Positions 33,871 through 43,204 of a DNA stretch of 47,843 bases are shown one piece after another. Under the pieces are notes generated by a model. It saw nothing but the letters and a program-made list of their open reading frames with translations, was not told where the DNA came from and did no database searches. The translations under genes were made by a program, and so were the position numbers. Positions within the stretch are counted from its first letter, which is position 1. Every line of letters starts with the position of its first letter. Source of the DNA: CAYZUC01 sp964481705 (GTDB lineage Bacteria > Bacillota > Clostridia > Lachnospirales > Lachnospiraceae); NCBI GenBank assembly GCA_964481705.1, contig CAYZUC010000010.1, positions 1 through 47,843 of the forward strand, in the 5' to 3' direction.

Positions 33871-34555
33871 GTCGTCTTCCCCCACCAAACAATAGAACAA
33901 ATCGTAATAACTGCAAGAGCGATGCTGTTGCAGCTGCGACATAGGTTAACGCCGCCGCTCCCAATACTTTTCTTACCATTTTAATCTCATCGCCATATAA
34001 AACTCCGGTTGTGTCAAGCATTCTAAGTGCACGTGATGATGCGTTAAACTCGACTGGTAAGGTTACCAGTTGAAATAAAACTGCTAGGGCAAATACCCAG
34101 ATACCAATGGAAATAATCAAATGATTCCAGCTTAAAAATACACCCAAAATGCAGATAGGAATTCCCAGTCTGGATCCAAAATTAGCCGCCGGCACCAATG
34201 CCGAACGAAGGGTAAGAGGTACATAATCCTCATGATGCTGAATTGCATGGCCACATTCATGCGCAGCAATCCCGATTGCTGCAACCGAATCGGAATGATA
34301 AGTGGAATCAGATAAACGCAAAGTCATGGATTTCGGATCAAAATGGTCTGTGAGTTTTCCATTGATATGCTCAATCGACACATCATAAATTCCCGCCTGA
34401 TTCAGAAATCTTCTGGCAGCATCAGCACCTGTCATACCACATCCACTTCTCACTCTTTTATACTTTTCATAGGTTGCCTGCACTTTCGCAGATGCAAGAA
34501 GTGATAGAAATGCACCAATCAGTATTAAAATATAAGTCCAATCATAGTAATACAT
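33863..34555 (-). CDS. Neutral zinc metallopeptidase, YugP family
   Basis: This 230-residue membrane protein has an N-terminal membrane segment (about 6-24), the zinc motif HECGH at 99-103 (AAHECGHAIQHHE), two more hydrophobic segments, and PVEFNASSRAL, which supplies the probable third ligand. This pattern is that of YugP-type membrane zinc peptidases; substrates are unknown. The start MYYYDWTY has GGAG seven bases upstream. A position between fmt and rsmB is common in Clostridia. Confidence 0.9.
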   Translation of the reverse strand: MYYYDWTYILILIGAFLSLLASAKVQATYEKYKRVRSGCGMTGADAARRFLNQAGIYDVSIEHINGKLTDHFDPKSMTLRLSDSTYHSDSVAAIGIAAHECGHAIQHHEDYVPLTLRSALVPAANFGSRLGIPICILGVFLSWNHLIISIGIWVFALAVLFQLVTLPVEFNASSRALRMLDTTGVLYGDEIKMVRKVLGAAALTYVAAATASLLQLLRFVLLFGGGRRRD

Positions 34556-34587
34556 ACGCAATCTCCATTCCAAAGCTCAACATTGGA

Positions 34588-35523
34588 TTATTCTCCCAAT
34601 ACCATACCAGGATGCATCGGGTATCCCAAAAGAAAGCTTTCTGTACTCATTCTTTTTTTTCCTTCTATCTGAAGACTTGTTATCTTCAGTGCTCCGTCTC
34701 CGGTCGCAACAAAAATGGCATCCTTTTCAATTTTATAAATAGTTCCAGGCGTAACAAACTCTCTACTTGAGTCTACTACCTCTGCTTCCCATATCTTTAG
34801 ATTCTTACCATTTATCTTGCTATAAGCACTCGGCCAAGAATTCAACCCACGAATCAAGCGTTCCAAGGATACTGCTGATTTACGAAAGTCAATTTTTCCA
34901 AGCTCTTTTGTCAGCATCTTTGCATAGCAGATTTCTTCTGATTGCTGAGGAACCGCAACGATTTCTTGTCTTTCAATTGCCGCAATTGCTTTTACACAAA
35001 GTTTCGCACCTGCTGTCGCCAGCTTATCATGAAGCGATTCTCCCGTATCTGTATCCGCAATAGGAACCACTGTTTTCATCAACATATCTCCGGTATCAAG
35101 ACCAGCATCCATCTGCATAATTGTGATTCCGGTTTCTTTTTCACCATCTATGATTGCCCACTGAATTGGCGCCGCGCCTCGATACTTTGGAAGCAGCGAT
35201 GCATGAACATTGATGCATCCATATGGTGGAATATCAAGTATCTCCTGTGACAGAATCTGTCCAAAGGCAGCTACGACAAACAAATCTGCGTTTTGTTCTT
35301 TTAACACGGCAACCGCTTCTTCGGTCTTAATCTTGACTGGCTGATAAACAGAAAGGCCATTAAGAATCGCACAATCCTTCACCGGTGTATACTGTATTTC
35401 TTTTCCACGTCCCTTTTGCTTATCCGGCTGCGTTACAACAAGTACAACTTCATGACCTGCATCCACAATACTTTGCAGAGTCCCCACTGCAAAATCCGGG
35501 GTTCCCATAAATACTATTCTCAA
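34588..35523 (-). CDS. fmt: Methionyl-tRNA formyltransferase
   Basis: The 311-residue enzyme formylates initiator Met-tRNA with 10-formyl-THF. Visible are MRIVFMGTPDFAVGTL, the catalytic Asn and His in NVHASLLPKYRGAAP, the catalytic Asp in MDAGLDTGDML, and a C-terminal OB-fold domain (INGKNLKIWEAEVV). It overlaps def by four bases (ATGA), so the deformylase is made first and the two are coupled. Confidence 0.97.
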   Translation of the reverse strand: MRIVFMGTPDFAVGTLQSIVDAGHEVVLVVTQPDKQKGRGKEIQYTPVKDCAILNGLSVYQPVKIKTEEAVAVLKEQNADLFVVAAFGQILSQEILDIPPYGCINVHASLLPKYRGAAPIQWAIIDGEKETGITIMQMDAGLDTGDMLMKTVVPIADTDTGESLHDKLATAGAKLCVKAIAAIERQEIVAVPQQSEEICYAKMLTKELGKIDFRKSAVSLERLIRGLNSWPSAYSKINGKNLKIWEAEVVDSSREFVTPGTIYKIEKDAIFVATGDGALKITSLQIEGKKRMSTESFLLGYPMHPGMVLGE

Positions 35524-36002
35524 GCCTCTTCCTCCTGCTCATCGTAAGTAACGTCCATAAGCTTTCCTTCTACCAATTCTACATAAAGCTTTCCCTCAAG
35601 ATGATCGAGCTCATGACAAATTGCTCTTGCCAACAGCTCTGTTCCTTCTATTTCCTTTGCTTCCATCTTGTCATCCAGATAGACAGCCTTCACATAATTT
35701 GGTCTTGTTACGATTCCAGTCTTACCTGGTACACTTAAGCAGCCTTCGTTTCCTGTCTGCTCGCCTGAGCGCTCCACAATTCTTGGATTAACCATAACGA
35801 TGGGACCTTCTCCAACATCGATTACAACAATTCTCTTTAATACACCAACCTGTGGAGCAGCAAGACCAACTCCATCTGCCTCATACAAGGTTTCAATCAT
35901 ATCGTCAATCAATTCCTGCGTTCTCTCAGTGATTTCCTTGACTTCCTTGCTCTTTTTTTCTAAAACGGGATCTCCCATCTCTCGTATGTTTCGAATTGCC
36001 AT
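35520..36002 (-). CDS. def: Peptide deformylase
   Basis: This 160-residue metalloprotease removes the formyl group from nascent proteins. The three motifs are complete: GVGLAAPQ (44-51), EGCLS with metal-ligand Cys88, and HELDH (130-134). The short type and short EGCLSVPG spacing fit type I deformylases. It lies 20 bases after priA. Confidence 0.97.
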   Translation of the reverse strand: MAIRNIREMGDPVLEKKSKEVKEITERTQELIDDMIETLYEADGVGLAAPQVGVLKRIVVIDVGEGPIVMVNPRIVERSGEQTGNEGCLSVPGKTGIVTRPNYVKAVYLDDKMEAKEIEGTELLARAICHELDHLEGKLYVELVEGKLMDVTYDEQEEEA

Positions 36003-36022
36003 TTTTTCATTTACCTTCTTTC

Positions 36023-38263
36023 TTAGTATGCACTCATTGGGTCGAAATCAAATTGAACTCTGCACTTTTTATTTTCCATTTGTTCCAAATAATACTCCAG
36101 TTGATCCTTAATCTCGGTAAGCGCTAAGTAATCATCGCATTTTATGTAGATTATTTGACGATATACATCATTTATTTTCGAAATGCTTGCCTCCGCCGGT
36201 CCTATCACGCGAATCTTCTTCGCATCAAAACTACTCTCTTCTCCAATTTTGCGACCAAGTGTCTTCGCAAAAAGACTGCCCTCTTTTTCACTCATGGATT
36301 CAACCAAAATGGCAAGCATATGAGATGCCGGTGGATATCCCAACAGTTTTCGATAAGCAATCTCTTCCTCATAAAATCCCTCGTAATCCTGTCTTGCCGC
36401 TGCCATAATACTTGAATTATCCGGACTGTAGGTTTGAATTACCACATCTCCATGCTTCTCTCCACGTCCGGCTCTTCCTGCCGCCTGCGTCAGAAGCTGA
36501 AAGGTTCTTTCTCCTGCACGATAATCATTGGCATAAAGAGACATATCTGCTGCAAGTATTCCAACCAGTGTAACATTAGGAAAATCATGACCCTTGACAA
36601 TCATTTGTGTCCCTACCAAAATATCTGCTTCCTCATTTGCAAATGCAGATAAAATCTTGTCATAACTGTCCTTTTCTCTGGTAGTATCCATATCCATTCG
36701 AAGAACGCGTGCTTTCGGAAATGTCTTATGGAGTAAGGTCTCAATCTGTTCTGTTCCGGCTTTCATTCCACCGATATATTTCGAACCACACTCAGGACAT
36801 ATTTTAACATTGGATTGCTCATAACCGCAATAGTGACATTGTAGTTTTCCATTGCGGTGTATAGACAAAGATACATCGCAGTGAGGGCACTTCATAACAT
36901 GTCCACAGGAACGGCAAGATACAAAGCCTGCATATCCACGGCGATTCAGGAAAAGCATAATCTGTTCCTTCTTAGTTAATCGGTCCTCCATGAACTCATA
37001 TAGCTGATCACTAAATACCGAACGATTTCCCTTTGCCAATTCCTCTCTCATATCAACTGTGTGAACCTCTGCCATATTACCACCTGCCATACGGTCCTTT
37101 AGTGTAAAGAGATGATAGATTCCATTCTTTGCCTTAAAATAGGACTCCAGAGATGGCGTTGCTGAACCAAGAATCACGCTTGCCTGCGATAGCTCAGCCC
37201 TTTTGATTGCAACCTCACGTGCGTGATATTTTGGCATCTGTTCGCTTTTATAGCTTCCTTCATGTTCCTCATCCATAACAATCAATCCAAGATTGGGAAA
37301 GGGGGTAAATAAAGCAGAACGCGGTCCTATCATGACATCGATTTCTCCACGTCTCGCTTGTTGAAATTGATCGTAGCGTTCTCCCTCTGACAGCTTCGAA
37401 TGCAAAGTGGATACCCTACTGCCAAACCTTTTATAGAATCTCATAACTGTCTGATAGGTCAGCGCGATCTCCGGAATTAACACAATTACTTGTTTTCCGG
37501 ATTCCACTACCCCCGCTATAATCTCCATATATACTTCTGTTTTTCCACTTCCGGTAACTCCGTGGATCAGATAAGTATCTCTTTTTCCTTCTCCATAATC
37601 GTTCCGTACACAATCCACTATAGTCTGTTGTTCCACAGATAGTACTTTCTCTTTTCCCAGTACTTCTGTTTGAGTAACCGTATTCCGATAGACCTGTTCT
37701 GATTCTGTCTTGCAGACTCCATCAGCTTCCATTGCGTGTATGACAGACGAAGTTACATTTAATTTATTCGTAATGACATCCCATGGGATAACCTGTTCTT
37801 GTACCAGCTCCTGTAGGAGTCTTAATCTTGCCACTTGATGTTTTCTCTGATAATAAGCAAGTTTATCACCAATCTCAGAAGGATCGAGACTTAGGATTAC
37901 CTGTTTCTTCTCTTTTGGTTTCATCTTCTTCTTAATCGGTAGCACAGTCTTTAATGAGGCTATCATGGTAGAACCGTAATTCTTCTTCATCCAGCAGGCG
38001 AGCTTAATCAAATCACTTTCCACAAAAGAACTATCCTGGATAATGTCAAGCAGGTACTTCATTCTTTGTGGGTCAAATTCAGCTTGATCTGTCACGTCCA
38101 TAACATATCCCCGTATTACTCGATTCCCTTTACCAAAAGGAATCCCTACCAGTGTGCCCACATCGAGCCTTCCCAATAACCTATCCGGAATCTTATATTG
38201 AAAGGTTTTATCCAGTTTTTCATGAGAAATATCAATTATAATATTTGCATATTTTCCTTCCAT
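36023..38263 (-). CDS. priA: Primosomal protein N' (replication restart helicase PriA)
   Basis: The 746-residue helicase reloads the replisome at stalled forks. The N-terminal DNA-binding domain (ANIIIDISHEKLDKTFQYKIP) is followed by helicase motifs GVTGSGKTEVYME (Walker A), DEEH, LGSATPSLES, and a zinc-binding insert with CRSCGHVMKCPHCDVSLS and CHYCGYEQSNVKICPECG (eight Cys), then GTQMIVKGHDFPNV and the QAAGRAGRG motif VI. Length is normal. It sits between murE and def. Confidence 0.97.
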   Translation of the reverse strand: MEGKYANIIIDISHEKLDKTFQYKIPDRLLGRLDVGTLVGIPFGKGNRVIRGYVMDVTDQAEFDPQRMKYLLDIIQDSSFVESDLIKLACWMKKNYGSTMIASLKTVLPIKKKMKPKEKKQVILSLDPSEIGDKLAYYQRKHQVARLRLLQELVQEQVIPWDVITNKLNVTSSVIHAMEADGVCKTESEQVYRNTVTQTEVLGKEKVLSVEQQTIVDCVRNDYGEGKRDTYLIHGVTGSGKTEVYMEIIAGVVESGKQVIVLIPEIALTYQTVMRFYKRFGSRVSTLHSKLSEGERYDQFQQARRGEIDVMIGPRSALFTPFPNLGLIVMDEEHEGSYKSEQMPKYHAREVAIKRAELSQASVILGSATPSLESYFKAKNGIYHLFTLKDRMAGGNMAEVHTVDMREELAKGNRSVFSDQLYEFMEDRLTKKEQIMLFLNRRGYAGFVSCRSCGHVMKCPHCDVSLSIHRNGKLQCHYCGYEQSNVKICPECGSKYIGGMKAGTEQIETLLHKTFPKARVLRMDMDTTREKDSYDKILSAFANEEADILVGTQMIVKGHDFPNVTLVGILAADMSLYANDYRAGERTFQLLTQAAGRAGRGEKHGDVVIQTYSPDNSSIMAAARQDYEGFYEEEIAYRKLLGYPPASHMLAILVESMSEKEGSLFAKTLGRKIGEESSFDAKKIRVIGPAEASISKINDVYRQIIYIKCDDYLALTEIKDQLEYYLEQMENKKCRVQFDFDPMSAY

Positions 38264-38292
38264 GTACTCTCCAATTCCATCAAATAGTACTC

Positions 38293-39750
38293 TTATAGAT
38301 TCCTACAAATCTCAGCTATAATATCTCTCTCATCCATAGGATACTTTGTTCCGTTGATTTCCTGATAATCCTCATGACCTTTTCCTGCCAAAACAATAAC
38401 ATCCCCTGGTTCTCCATGTTCTATGACATAACGAATTGCTTCTCTTCGATCACAAATCTTAACATATTTCCCTTGTGTCTTTTGTATACCAATCTCAATA
38501 TCCTTAATAATTTCAAGGGGTTCTTCAAATCGTGGATTATCCGATGTGATTACTGTCAGATCTGCATAATTTCCGGATACCTCACCCATCTCATATCTGC
38601 GAAGTTTAGACCGATTTCCGCCGCATCCAAACAGACATACAAGACGCTTCGGCTGATACTCCTTTAAGGTAGTCAAAAGGCTCTTAAGTGCCATTGCATT
38701 ATGAGCATAGTCAATCATAAGAGTAAACTGATCCGATACCTTAATCATTTCAATTCTACCCTTTACCTGTGCTGTCTTCAACGCACTCTTTATATCCTCT
38801 GCCGCTACTCCAAAATGCTGACAGATTGCTATTGCTGTTAAGGCATTGTAAACACTGAATTTACCCGGAGTATCAGTCTCAACCGAGATTTGAGTTTTTC
38901 CAGTTACCTGGAATCTCACTCCAAGATAACCAGGCTTATGAATTAATTCAACATTCTCGGCTCTGCTATCATTGTGTTCGCCAAATCCATAGGTCTCAAT
39001 ACTGCAGGTATGACCCTGAATCACTTCCTTCCAATGTGCATCATCACCATTTACAATACCAATCCGACACTGTCTAAATAACAAGCCCTTACAATGCATA
39101 TAATCTTCAAAATCTTTGTGTTCATTAGGACCAATATGATCTGGTTCAATATTAGTAAAAATACCAATTTCAAATTCAAATCCTTGCGTACGATGTAACA
39201 TTAATCCCTGTGAAGATACCTCCATAACACAGGAATCGCACCCACTCTCTACCATTCTTGAGAAGTACTCCTGCAAGAGATAGGACTCCGGTGTTGTATT
39301 GTGTGATGGTATGTGTTCATCACCAATAATAGTCTCAATGGTTCCAACCAATCCCACTTTATGTCCGGAATTCTCCAGAATAGATTTCACGAGATATGTA
39401 GTCGTCGTTTTGCCTTTTGTACCAGTAATACCGATAACCTTCATCTGTTCTGCCGGATGATGAAACCAGGCTGCCGATATAAATGCCATCGCATAACGTG
39501 TATTATCTACTCTGATTACTGTGATGTCTCCGGTAATCTCAACATCCTTTTCGACAACAACAGCTGATGCATCAGCTTCTATGGCTTCCTTTACACAGGA
39601 GTGCCCGTCAAAATTTGCTCCTGCTATACAAATGAACATGCAGCCAGAAACCAGTTTTCTGGAATCAAAAACCACAGCAGTAATTTCCTGTTCCAGACCA
39701 CCCTGTATACAATCATAATTTATTCGTTCCACTAACTTCTGAAGCTTCAT
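38293..39750 (-). CDS. murE: UDP-N-acetylmuramyl-tripeptide synthetase (MurE)
   Basis: The 485-residue Mur ligase adds the third amino acid to UDP-MurNAc-L-Ala-D-Glu. It has the P-loop GITGTKGKTTT (107-117), the Lys221 position that is carbamylated in the family (MHCKGLLF), DYAHNAMAL instead of the usual DYAHTPDAL, and TSDNPRFE: DNPR (404-407) is the motif for meso-diaminopimelate. The substrate is thus inferred as meso-DAP. The start MKLQKLVERINY has GGAG seven bases upstream; the 24-codon longer frame is rejected. It is the only Mur ligase here and lies 17 kb from the dcw cluster. Confidence 0.93.
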   Translation of the reverse strand: MKLQKLVERINYDCIQGGLEQEITAVVFDSRKLVSGCMFICIAGANFDGHSCVKEAIEADASAVVVEKDVEITGDITVIRVDNTRYAMAFISAAWFHHPAEQMKVIGITGTKGKTTTTYLVKSILENSGHKVGLVGTIETIIGDEHIPSHNTTPESYLLQEYFSRMVESGCDSCVMEVSSQGLMLHRTQGFEFEIGIFTNIEPDHIGPNEHKDFEDYMHCKGLLFRQCRIGIVNGDDAHWKEVIQGHTCSIETYGFGEHNDSRAENVELIHKPGYLGVRFQVTGKTQISVETDTPGKFSVYNALTAIAICQHFGVAAEDIKSALKTAQVKGRIEMIKVSDQFTLMIDYAHNAMALKSLLTTLKEYQPKRLVCLFGCGGNRSKLRRYEMGEVSGNYADLTVITSDNPRFEEPLEIIKDIEIGIQKTQGKYVKICDRREAIRYVIEHGEPGDVIVLAGKGHEDYQEINGTKYPMDERDIIAEICRNL

Positions 39751-39810
39751 AACTCTTCTCCATTCCGCTAATTCTTTTATATAACCTATTTGCACCATGC
39801 ACAAATCATG

Positions 39811-39846
39811 ATACGGAGTCAAAGAGGACGCTCCTTGACTCCGTAT
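39811..39846 (-). promoter_or_regulatory. Long hairpin at the 5' end of the murE transcript
   Basis: Perfect 12-bp arms (39835-39846 and 39811-39822) enclose a 12-base loop that can extend the stem with GGA/TCC. It begins at about the predicted transcription start and lacks a U-run, so it is more likely an mRNA-stabilising or regulatory hairpin than a terminator. Confidence 0.65.
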
Positions 39847-39849
39847 TCT

Positions 39850-39878
39850 ATCATAACGTATTTCAACTTTCTTCGCAA
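39850..39878 (-). promoter_or_regulatory. Promoter of the murE-led operon
   Basis: TTGCGA (39873-39878) and TATGAT (39850-39855) are 17 bases apart on the minus strand. It is the only good promoter seen upstream of the twelve-gene unit. Confidence 0.68.
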
Positions 39879-40068
39879 TAGATACACCCTTGTTTCCGAT
39901 TGCAGTATTTTTGCAAGTTAAGATATTCTAAATTTACGTATGCTTTTCTTAAGTTCTTTTTAAGAATTTTCATTTCATTTTCATGCTTCTTACACATCTA
40001 GGACACAAATTCACTTTATACTAAGTATCAAGATAGTTGATTAATCACTATCTCCCCCCTCATAAGTA

Positions 40069-40101
40069 AACAACCCGGTGGCTCATCCCCTCCGGGTTGT
40101 T
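40069..40101 (-). terminator. Terminator of the CheX-like/CheY-like operon
   Basis: A perfect 10-bp GC-rich stem (arms 40092-40101 and 40069-40078) with a 13-nt loop, followed by a short U-rich run on the minus strand, 19 bases after the CheY-like stop. Confidence 0.82.
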
Positions 40102-40120
40102 CTCGTTTGCGTAATCATCA

Positions 40121-40483
40121 TTACTGCTTTAAAACCTTTGTAATTGTTTCTATTACTTCCTTGGAATCAAAGGGCTTTGTGATAAACTCACTGGCGCCCT
40201 CTTTCAGACAGCTGATAATCTTATCCTTTTGTCCAGCTGCAGTAATCATCACGACCTTAGCTGTCTTATCAAGTGCAAGGATCATCTTCATCGCTTCTAC
40301 ACCATCAACCAAAGGCATTGTAATATCCATAGTAACCAAATCCGGTTTCAGGCTTTGAAATTTCTTTACTGCCTCCTCACCGTTGGTCGCCTCATCAATA
40401 ATTGTATGCCCTTCTCCTTCCAGAAGATTTCTTAGCATCTTTCGGGATGTTCTGGAATCATCCACTATTAAAATATTAGCCAT
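40121..40483 (-). CDS. CheY-like single-domain response regulator
   Basis: The 120-residue protein is one receiver domain. The acidic pair Asp8/Asp9 (VDDSRTSR), the phospho-acceptor Asp54 (VTMDITMP), Thr82 and Lys104 (ITKPF) are all present, and no output domain follows. It would act like CheY or a phosphate shuttle. It lies 15 bases after a CheX-like gene, which suggests that phosphorylation of this regulator is reset by its neighbour. No kinase or chemoreceptor gene lies in the window. Confidence 0.93.
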   Translation of the reverse strand: MANILIVDDSRTSRKMLRNLLEGEGHTIIDEATNGEEAVKKFQSLKPDLVTMDITMPLVDGVEAMKMILALDKTAKVVMITAAGQKDKIISCLKEGASEFITKPFDSKEVIETITKVLKQ

Positions 40484-40498
40484 GATATTCGCCTCTTT

Positions 40499-41395
40499 CT
40501 ATTCAGTATATTCTACATTCATTTCAGAATCGATTGACACAATAAACTCGACTTCCTGATCAAAAACAATAACCGGAAGCACACAGAAATAATCTCCCTT
40601 TATCTGTACCGGATGATCATAAAAATCCGGAGGACACATATCAATATCAACATTCTCTTTACTCATCTCACTAGCAAAGAGTCCATCAATACAGTTCGTA
40701 AATTCTCCCATGGAATCCAATGCATCCAGATCTACCTTTCCAAATTCCTCCTCTGCATATGAATTTGCGACAGACAACAGATTATTTCCTTTTCCAGAAA
40801 ATCCTGACCATACCGTGTGATCACCATGACTCCGCTGAGCCGCCAGACGATCTGTGAAAAATGAGTCTGTCAAATATGCTTTTTTAACATAAGCAGATGA
40901 ATCAATCAGTCGTACGACAGTACGGATTGCGATACCGCAAAGCTTACCATATAGCTCCTCCTGGCTCGGAAGAAATACTTCTACAACTCTCTCAATATCC
41001 CCACTTAGTAAATCGTCAATATCGCTATGAGTCAGTCCATTATCTTCTTGATAATTAGCCAATTCCTCATCGACCTCTTCCAAAGACATAATCTCCAAAT
41101 CGATCAATGATTGTACAAAATACAAATAAATATTACCTTGCTTTCTCAGGAGACGTGTTACCTGCTCATCTGTCAGATATCCTTTTTCAACAGCGAGATC
41201 TCCAAAGCGCCTGTCGGTAATTGCCTGAAGATGATTAACCTCATCTGCCTGCTCCTTCGTCATGAGCTTCTCAGAAACAGCTATGACTCCAAGTTTGACC
41301 CTAACCTGTCTCTGTTTCTCGATTGCAGCATTCAACTGCTCTTCCGTGATCCGACCCTTATCAGCCAGATATCGTCCAAAAATTCGATCAAACAT
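40499..41395 (-). CDS. CheC/CheX-type phosphatase-like protein with N-terminal MshEN-like repeats
   Basis: The 298-residue protein has two related N-terminal repeats of about 45 residues (FGRYLADKGRITEEQLNAAI and FGDLAVEKGYLTDEQVTRLL), similar to the MshEN/type II secretion ATPase N-domain, which binds c-di-GMP in some proteins. The C-terminal about 160 residues resemble CheX, with MGEFTNCIDGLF providing the Glu-x-x-Asn pattern of CheC/CheX/FliY phosphatases. The start MFDRIFGR has GGAGG seven bases upstream. It precedes the CheY-like gene and has its own promoter. Confidence 0.72.
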   Translation of the reverse strand: MFDRIFGRYLADKGRITEEQLNAAIEKQRQVRVKLGVIAVSEKLMTKEQADEVNHLQAITDRRFGDLAVEKGYLTDEQVTRLLRKQGNIYLYFVQSLIDLEIMSLEEVDEELANYQEDNGLTHSDIDDLLSGDIERVVEVFLPSQEELYGKLCGIAIRTVVRLIDSSAYVKKAYLTDSFFTDRLAAQRSHGDHTVWSGFSGKGNNLLSVANSYAEEEFGKVDLDALDSMGEFTNCIDGLFASEMSKENVDIDMCPPDFYDHPVQIKGDYFCVLPVIVFDQEVEFIVSIDSEMNVEYTE

Positions 41396-41452
41396 TATGT
41401 AGCCTCCCATAAAATAGTATTTGAAATACACGTAGCAAATCACTCCAAATAA

Positions 41453-41481
41453 ATTATACCATAATTATTTATATTTTTGAA
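41453..41481 (-). promoter_or_regulatory. Promoter of the CheX-like/CheY-like operon
   Basis: TTCAAA (41476-41481) and TATAAT (41453-41458) are 17 bases apart on the minus strand with a TG-extended -10; the -35 lies within the last codons of recJ. Confidence 0.7.
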
Positions 41482-43156
41482 TGATTATTTGTATATTTTT
41501 CCTATTTTTATAACAATTTATTTCTGGATAATAGGTAATTAAAAGAGTTTTCGTCCTATTTATGGCATTTTGGAAGTCGCCAACCTCTCCAAAGTACACA
41601 AAGTCTATCGCTTTTCCGCTCTGATCCTTCGCAATTCCACGATATACATTCTGATTCTTACCTATTATCTGACCGCCATCAATAGTAACTCCTCGAGCTG
41701 CAAAAACCGGTTTTGTATTACCATTCCCACATGGTTCCAGAAATCTCAGCTGCTGAATCAGTTCCTCAGACAGATACGAAAAAGGAAGTTCCATATCAAT
41801 ACGAACCTTTTCCATCAAATCATCCTTACTAAGTTGCGAATTACTGTTCAGTCTACGGCGCAAAATATCTATATTCTCTTTTTTTAGGGAAAGGCCGGCT
41901 GCAAGCTTGTGTCCGCCATATTGTAACAAAAGTTCTTTTACTTCTGTAAGTTTCTCATACATATGATACTCTTCAATAGACCTGCCAGAGCCTTTCACAT
42001 TGTTTTCTCCATCCGTAAGGACAAAAACAGGACGGGAATAGCGTTCCCTTACCCTTCCTGCAATAATTCCAGCCAGAGATTCATGACATTCCGGCAGATA
42101 CACGACATAAACCGTATCTTCCTTCCATTCACTTTCTTCTACCTGTTCCATTGCCAGCTTCTGATACTTTTCTGTCATACCTTTTCTCTGCTCATTTAAT
42201 TTCAGCAATTCAGAAGCAATAAGGCTTGCCTTTCCAAAATCTTCACATTCCAACAGTTCTAACGCTTTATCCGCTGTATCCAGCCTCCCGGTGGCATTCA
42301 TGCAGGGGCCTAATACAAACCCAACATGATACGGAGTAATCTCTCGGTCTTCCAGCTCACACGCTTGAATCAAAGCCCGCAGACCAATATTCTTCGTCTC
42401 CTTGAGTTCTCTCAGTCCATGCTTTACAAGAATACGATTCTCATCGCGTAGCTCCATCACATCACCAATCGTTGCAAAAGCTGCAATCTCCAGAAATGCT
42501 TTCCACTCCCTTTCATCAATGCCCATAGACTGATATAGTCTCTCCATCAGCTTATAGACAACAACTGTACCACAGATACCCGGAAACGGATATGTACAGT
42601 CTTTTTGTTTTGGGTCAACAATTGCATCTGCCGGTGGGAGTTCCTCTGGTGATTCATGGTGGTCGGTTACCAGAACCGTCATTCCCTGCTCTTTTGCAAA
42701 AGTAATCTGTTCCACCGCTGAAATGCCGTTATCACACGTAATAATCGTATCCCTTCCATCTCGAATAGCATTTTCTATCAAGTGCAGATTCAAACCATAA
42801 CCATCCTTGATTCTATCAGGGATTACAGCATCTACATCAGCCCCAATCCTCTTAAGGCATGATTTTAACAGGTATGTCGCACATACCCCATCGATATCGT
42901 AATCCCCTATAATACGAATCTTCTTTCCTTCATCCACCTTCGATTTAAGAATGGATATTATTTTATCCATGTCTCTCATAGCTAACGGTGCATGAAGGCA
43001 TTCCAAACCTCCAAATAAATACTCTCTCATATGAGTTTCGGGAATCTCTCTATTATACATAATACGAACAATTGCCGGGTCTACTCCAAGCTTCTGTGCA
43101 TATCCGGTAAAATCTCCACTTTTCCGAATTTCCACCCATTTCTCCATACGATTCAC
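41465..43156 (-). CDS. recJ: Single-stranded-DNA exonuclease RecJ (DHH family)
   Basis: The 563-residue DHH phosphoesterase has the family motifs IIGDYDIDGVCA, CDNGISA, VTDHHE, and the DHHA1 domain with GRSIEEYH and YGGHKLAAGLSL, followed by an OB-like C-terminal part. RecJ degrades 5'-ended single strands in recombination and repair. It lacks the long C-terminal extension of Bacillus RecJ. The GTG at 43156 is taken as start: GGAG lies eight bases upstream, while the ATG three codons later has none. Confidence 0.9.
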   Translation of the reverse strand: MNRMEKWVEIRKSGDFTGYAQKLGVDPAIVRIMYNREIPETHMREYLFGGLECLHAPLAMRDMDKIISILKSKVDEGKKIRIIGDYDIDGVCATYLLKSCLKRIGADVDAVIPDRIKDGYGLNLHLIENAIRDGRDTIITCDNGISAVEQITFAKEQGMTVLVTDHHESPEELPPADAIVDPKQKDCTYPFPGICGTVVVYKLMERLYQSMGIDEREWKAFLEIAAFATIGDVMELRDENRILVKHGLRELKETKNIGLRALIQACELEDREITPYHVGFVLGPCMNATGRLDTADKALELLECEDFGKASLIASELLKLNEQRKGMTEKYQKLAMEQVEESEWKEDTVYVVYLPECHESLAGIIAGRVRERYSRPVFVLTDGENNVKGSGRSIEEYHMYEKLTEVKELLLQYGGHKLAAGLSLKKENIDILRRRLNSNSQLSKDDLMEKVRIDMELPFSYLSEELIQQLRFLEPCGNGNTKPVFAARGVTIDGGQIIGKNQNVYRGIAKDQSGKAIDFVYFGEVGDFQNAINRTKTLLITYYPEINCYKNRKNIQIIIQKYK

Positions 43157-43204
43157 GGCTTACTCTCCATCCATTGATTCCTTATCATTAATTAATCTAA
43201 CTCT

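Larger units (their letters stand above)
39751..40120. other. 370-base noncoding region upstream of murE
   Basis: No reading frame with a ribosome site is visible. It holds, from the right: the terminator of the CheY-like gene (40069-40101), an imperfect hairpin (40032-40052), an AT-rich stretch with a 7-bp inverted repeat TTCTTAA/TTAAGAA near 39950, the murE promoter (39850-39878) and a long leader hairpin (39811-39846). Confidence 0.7.
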
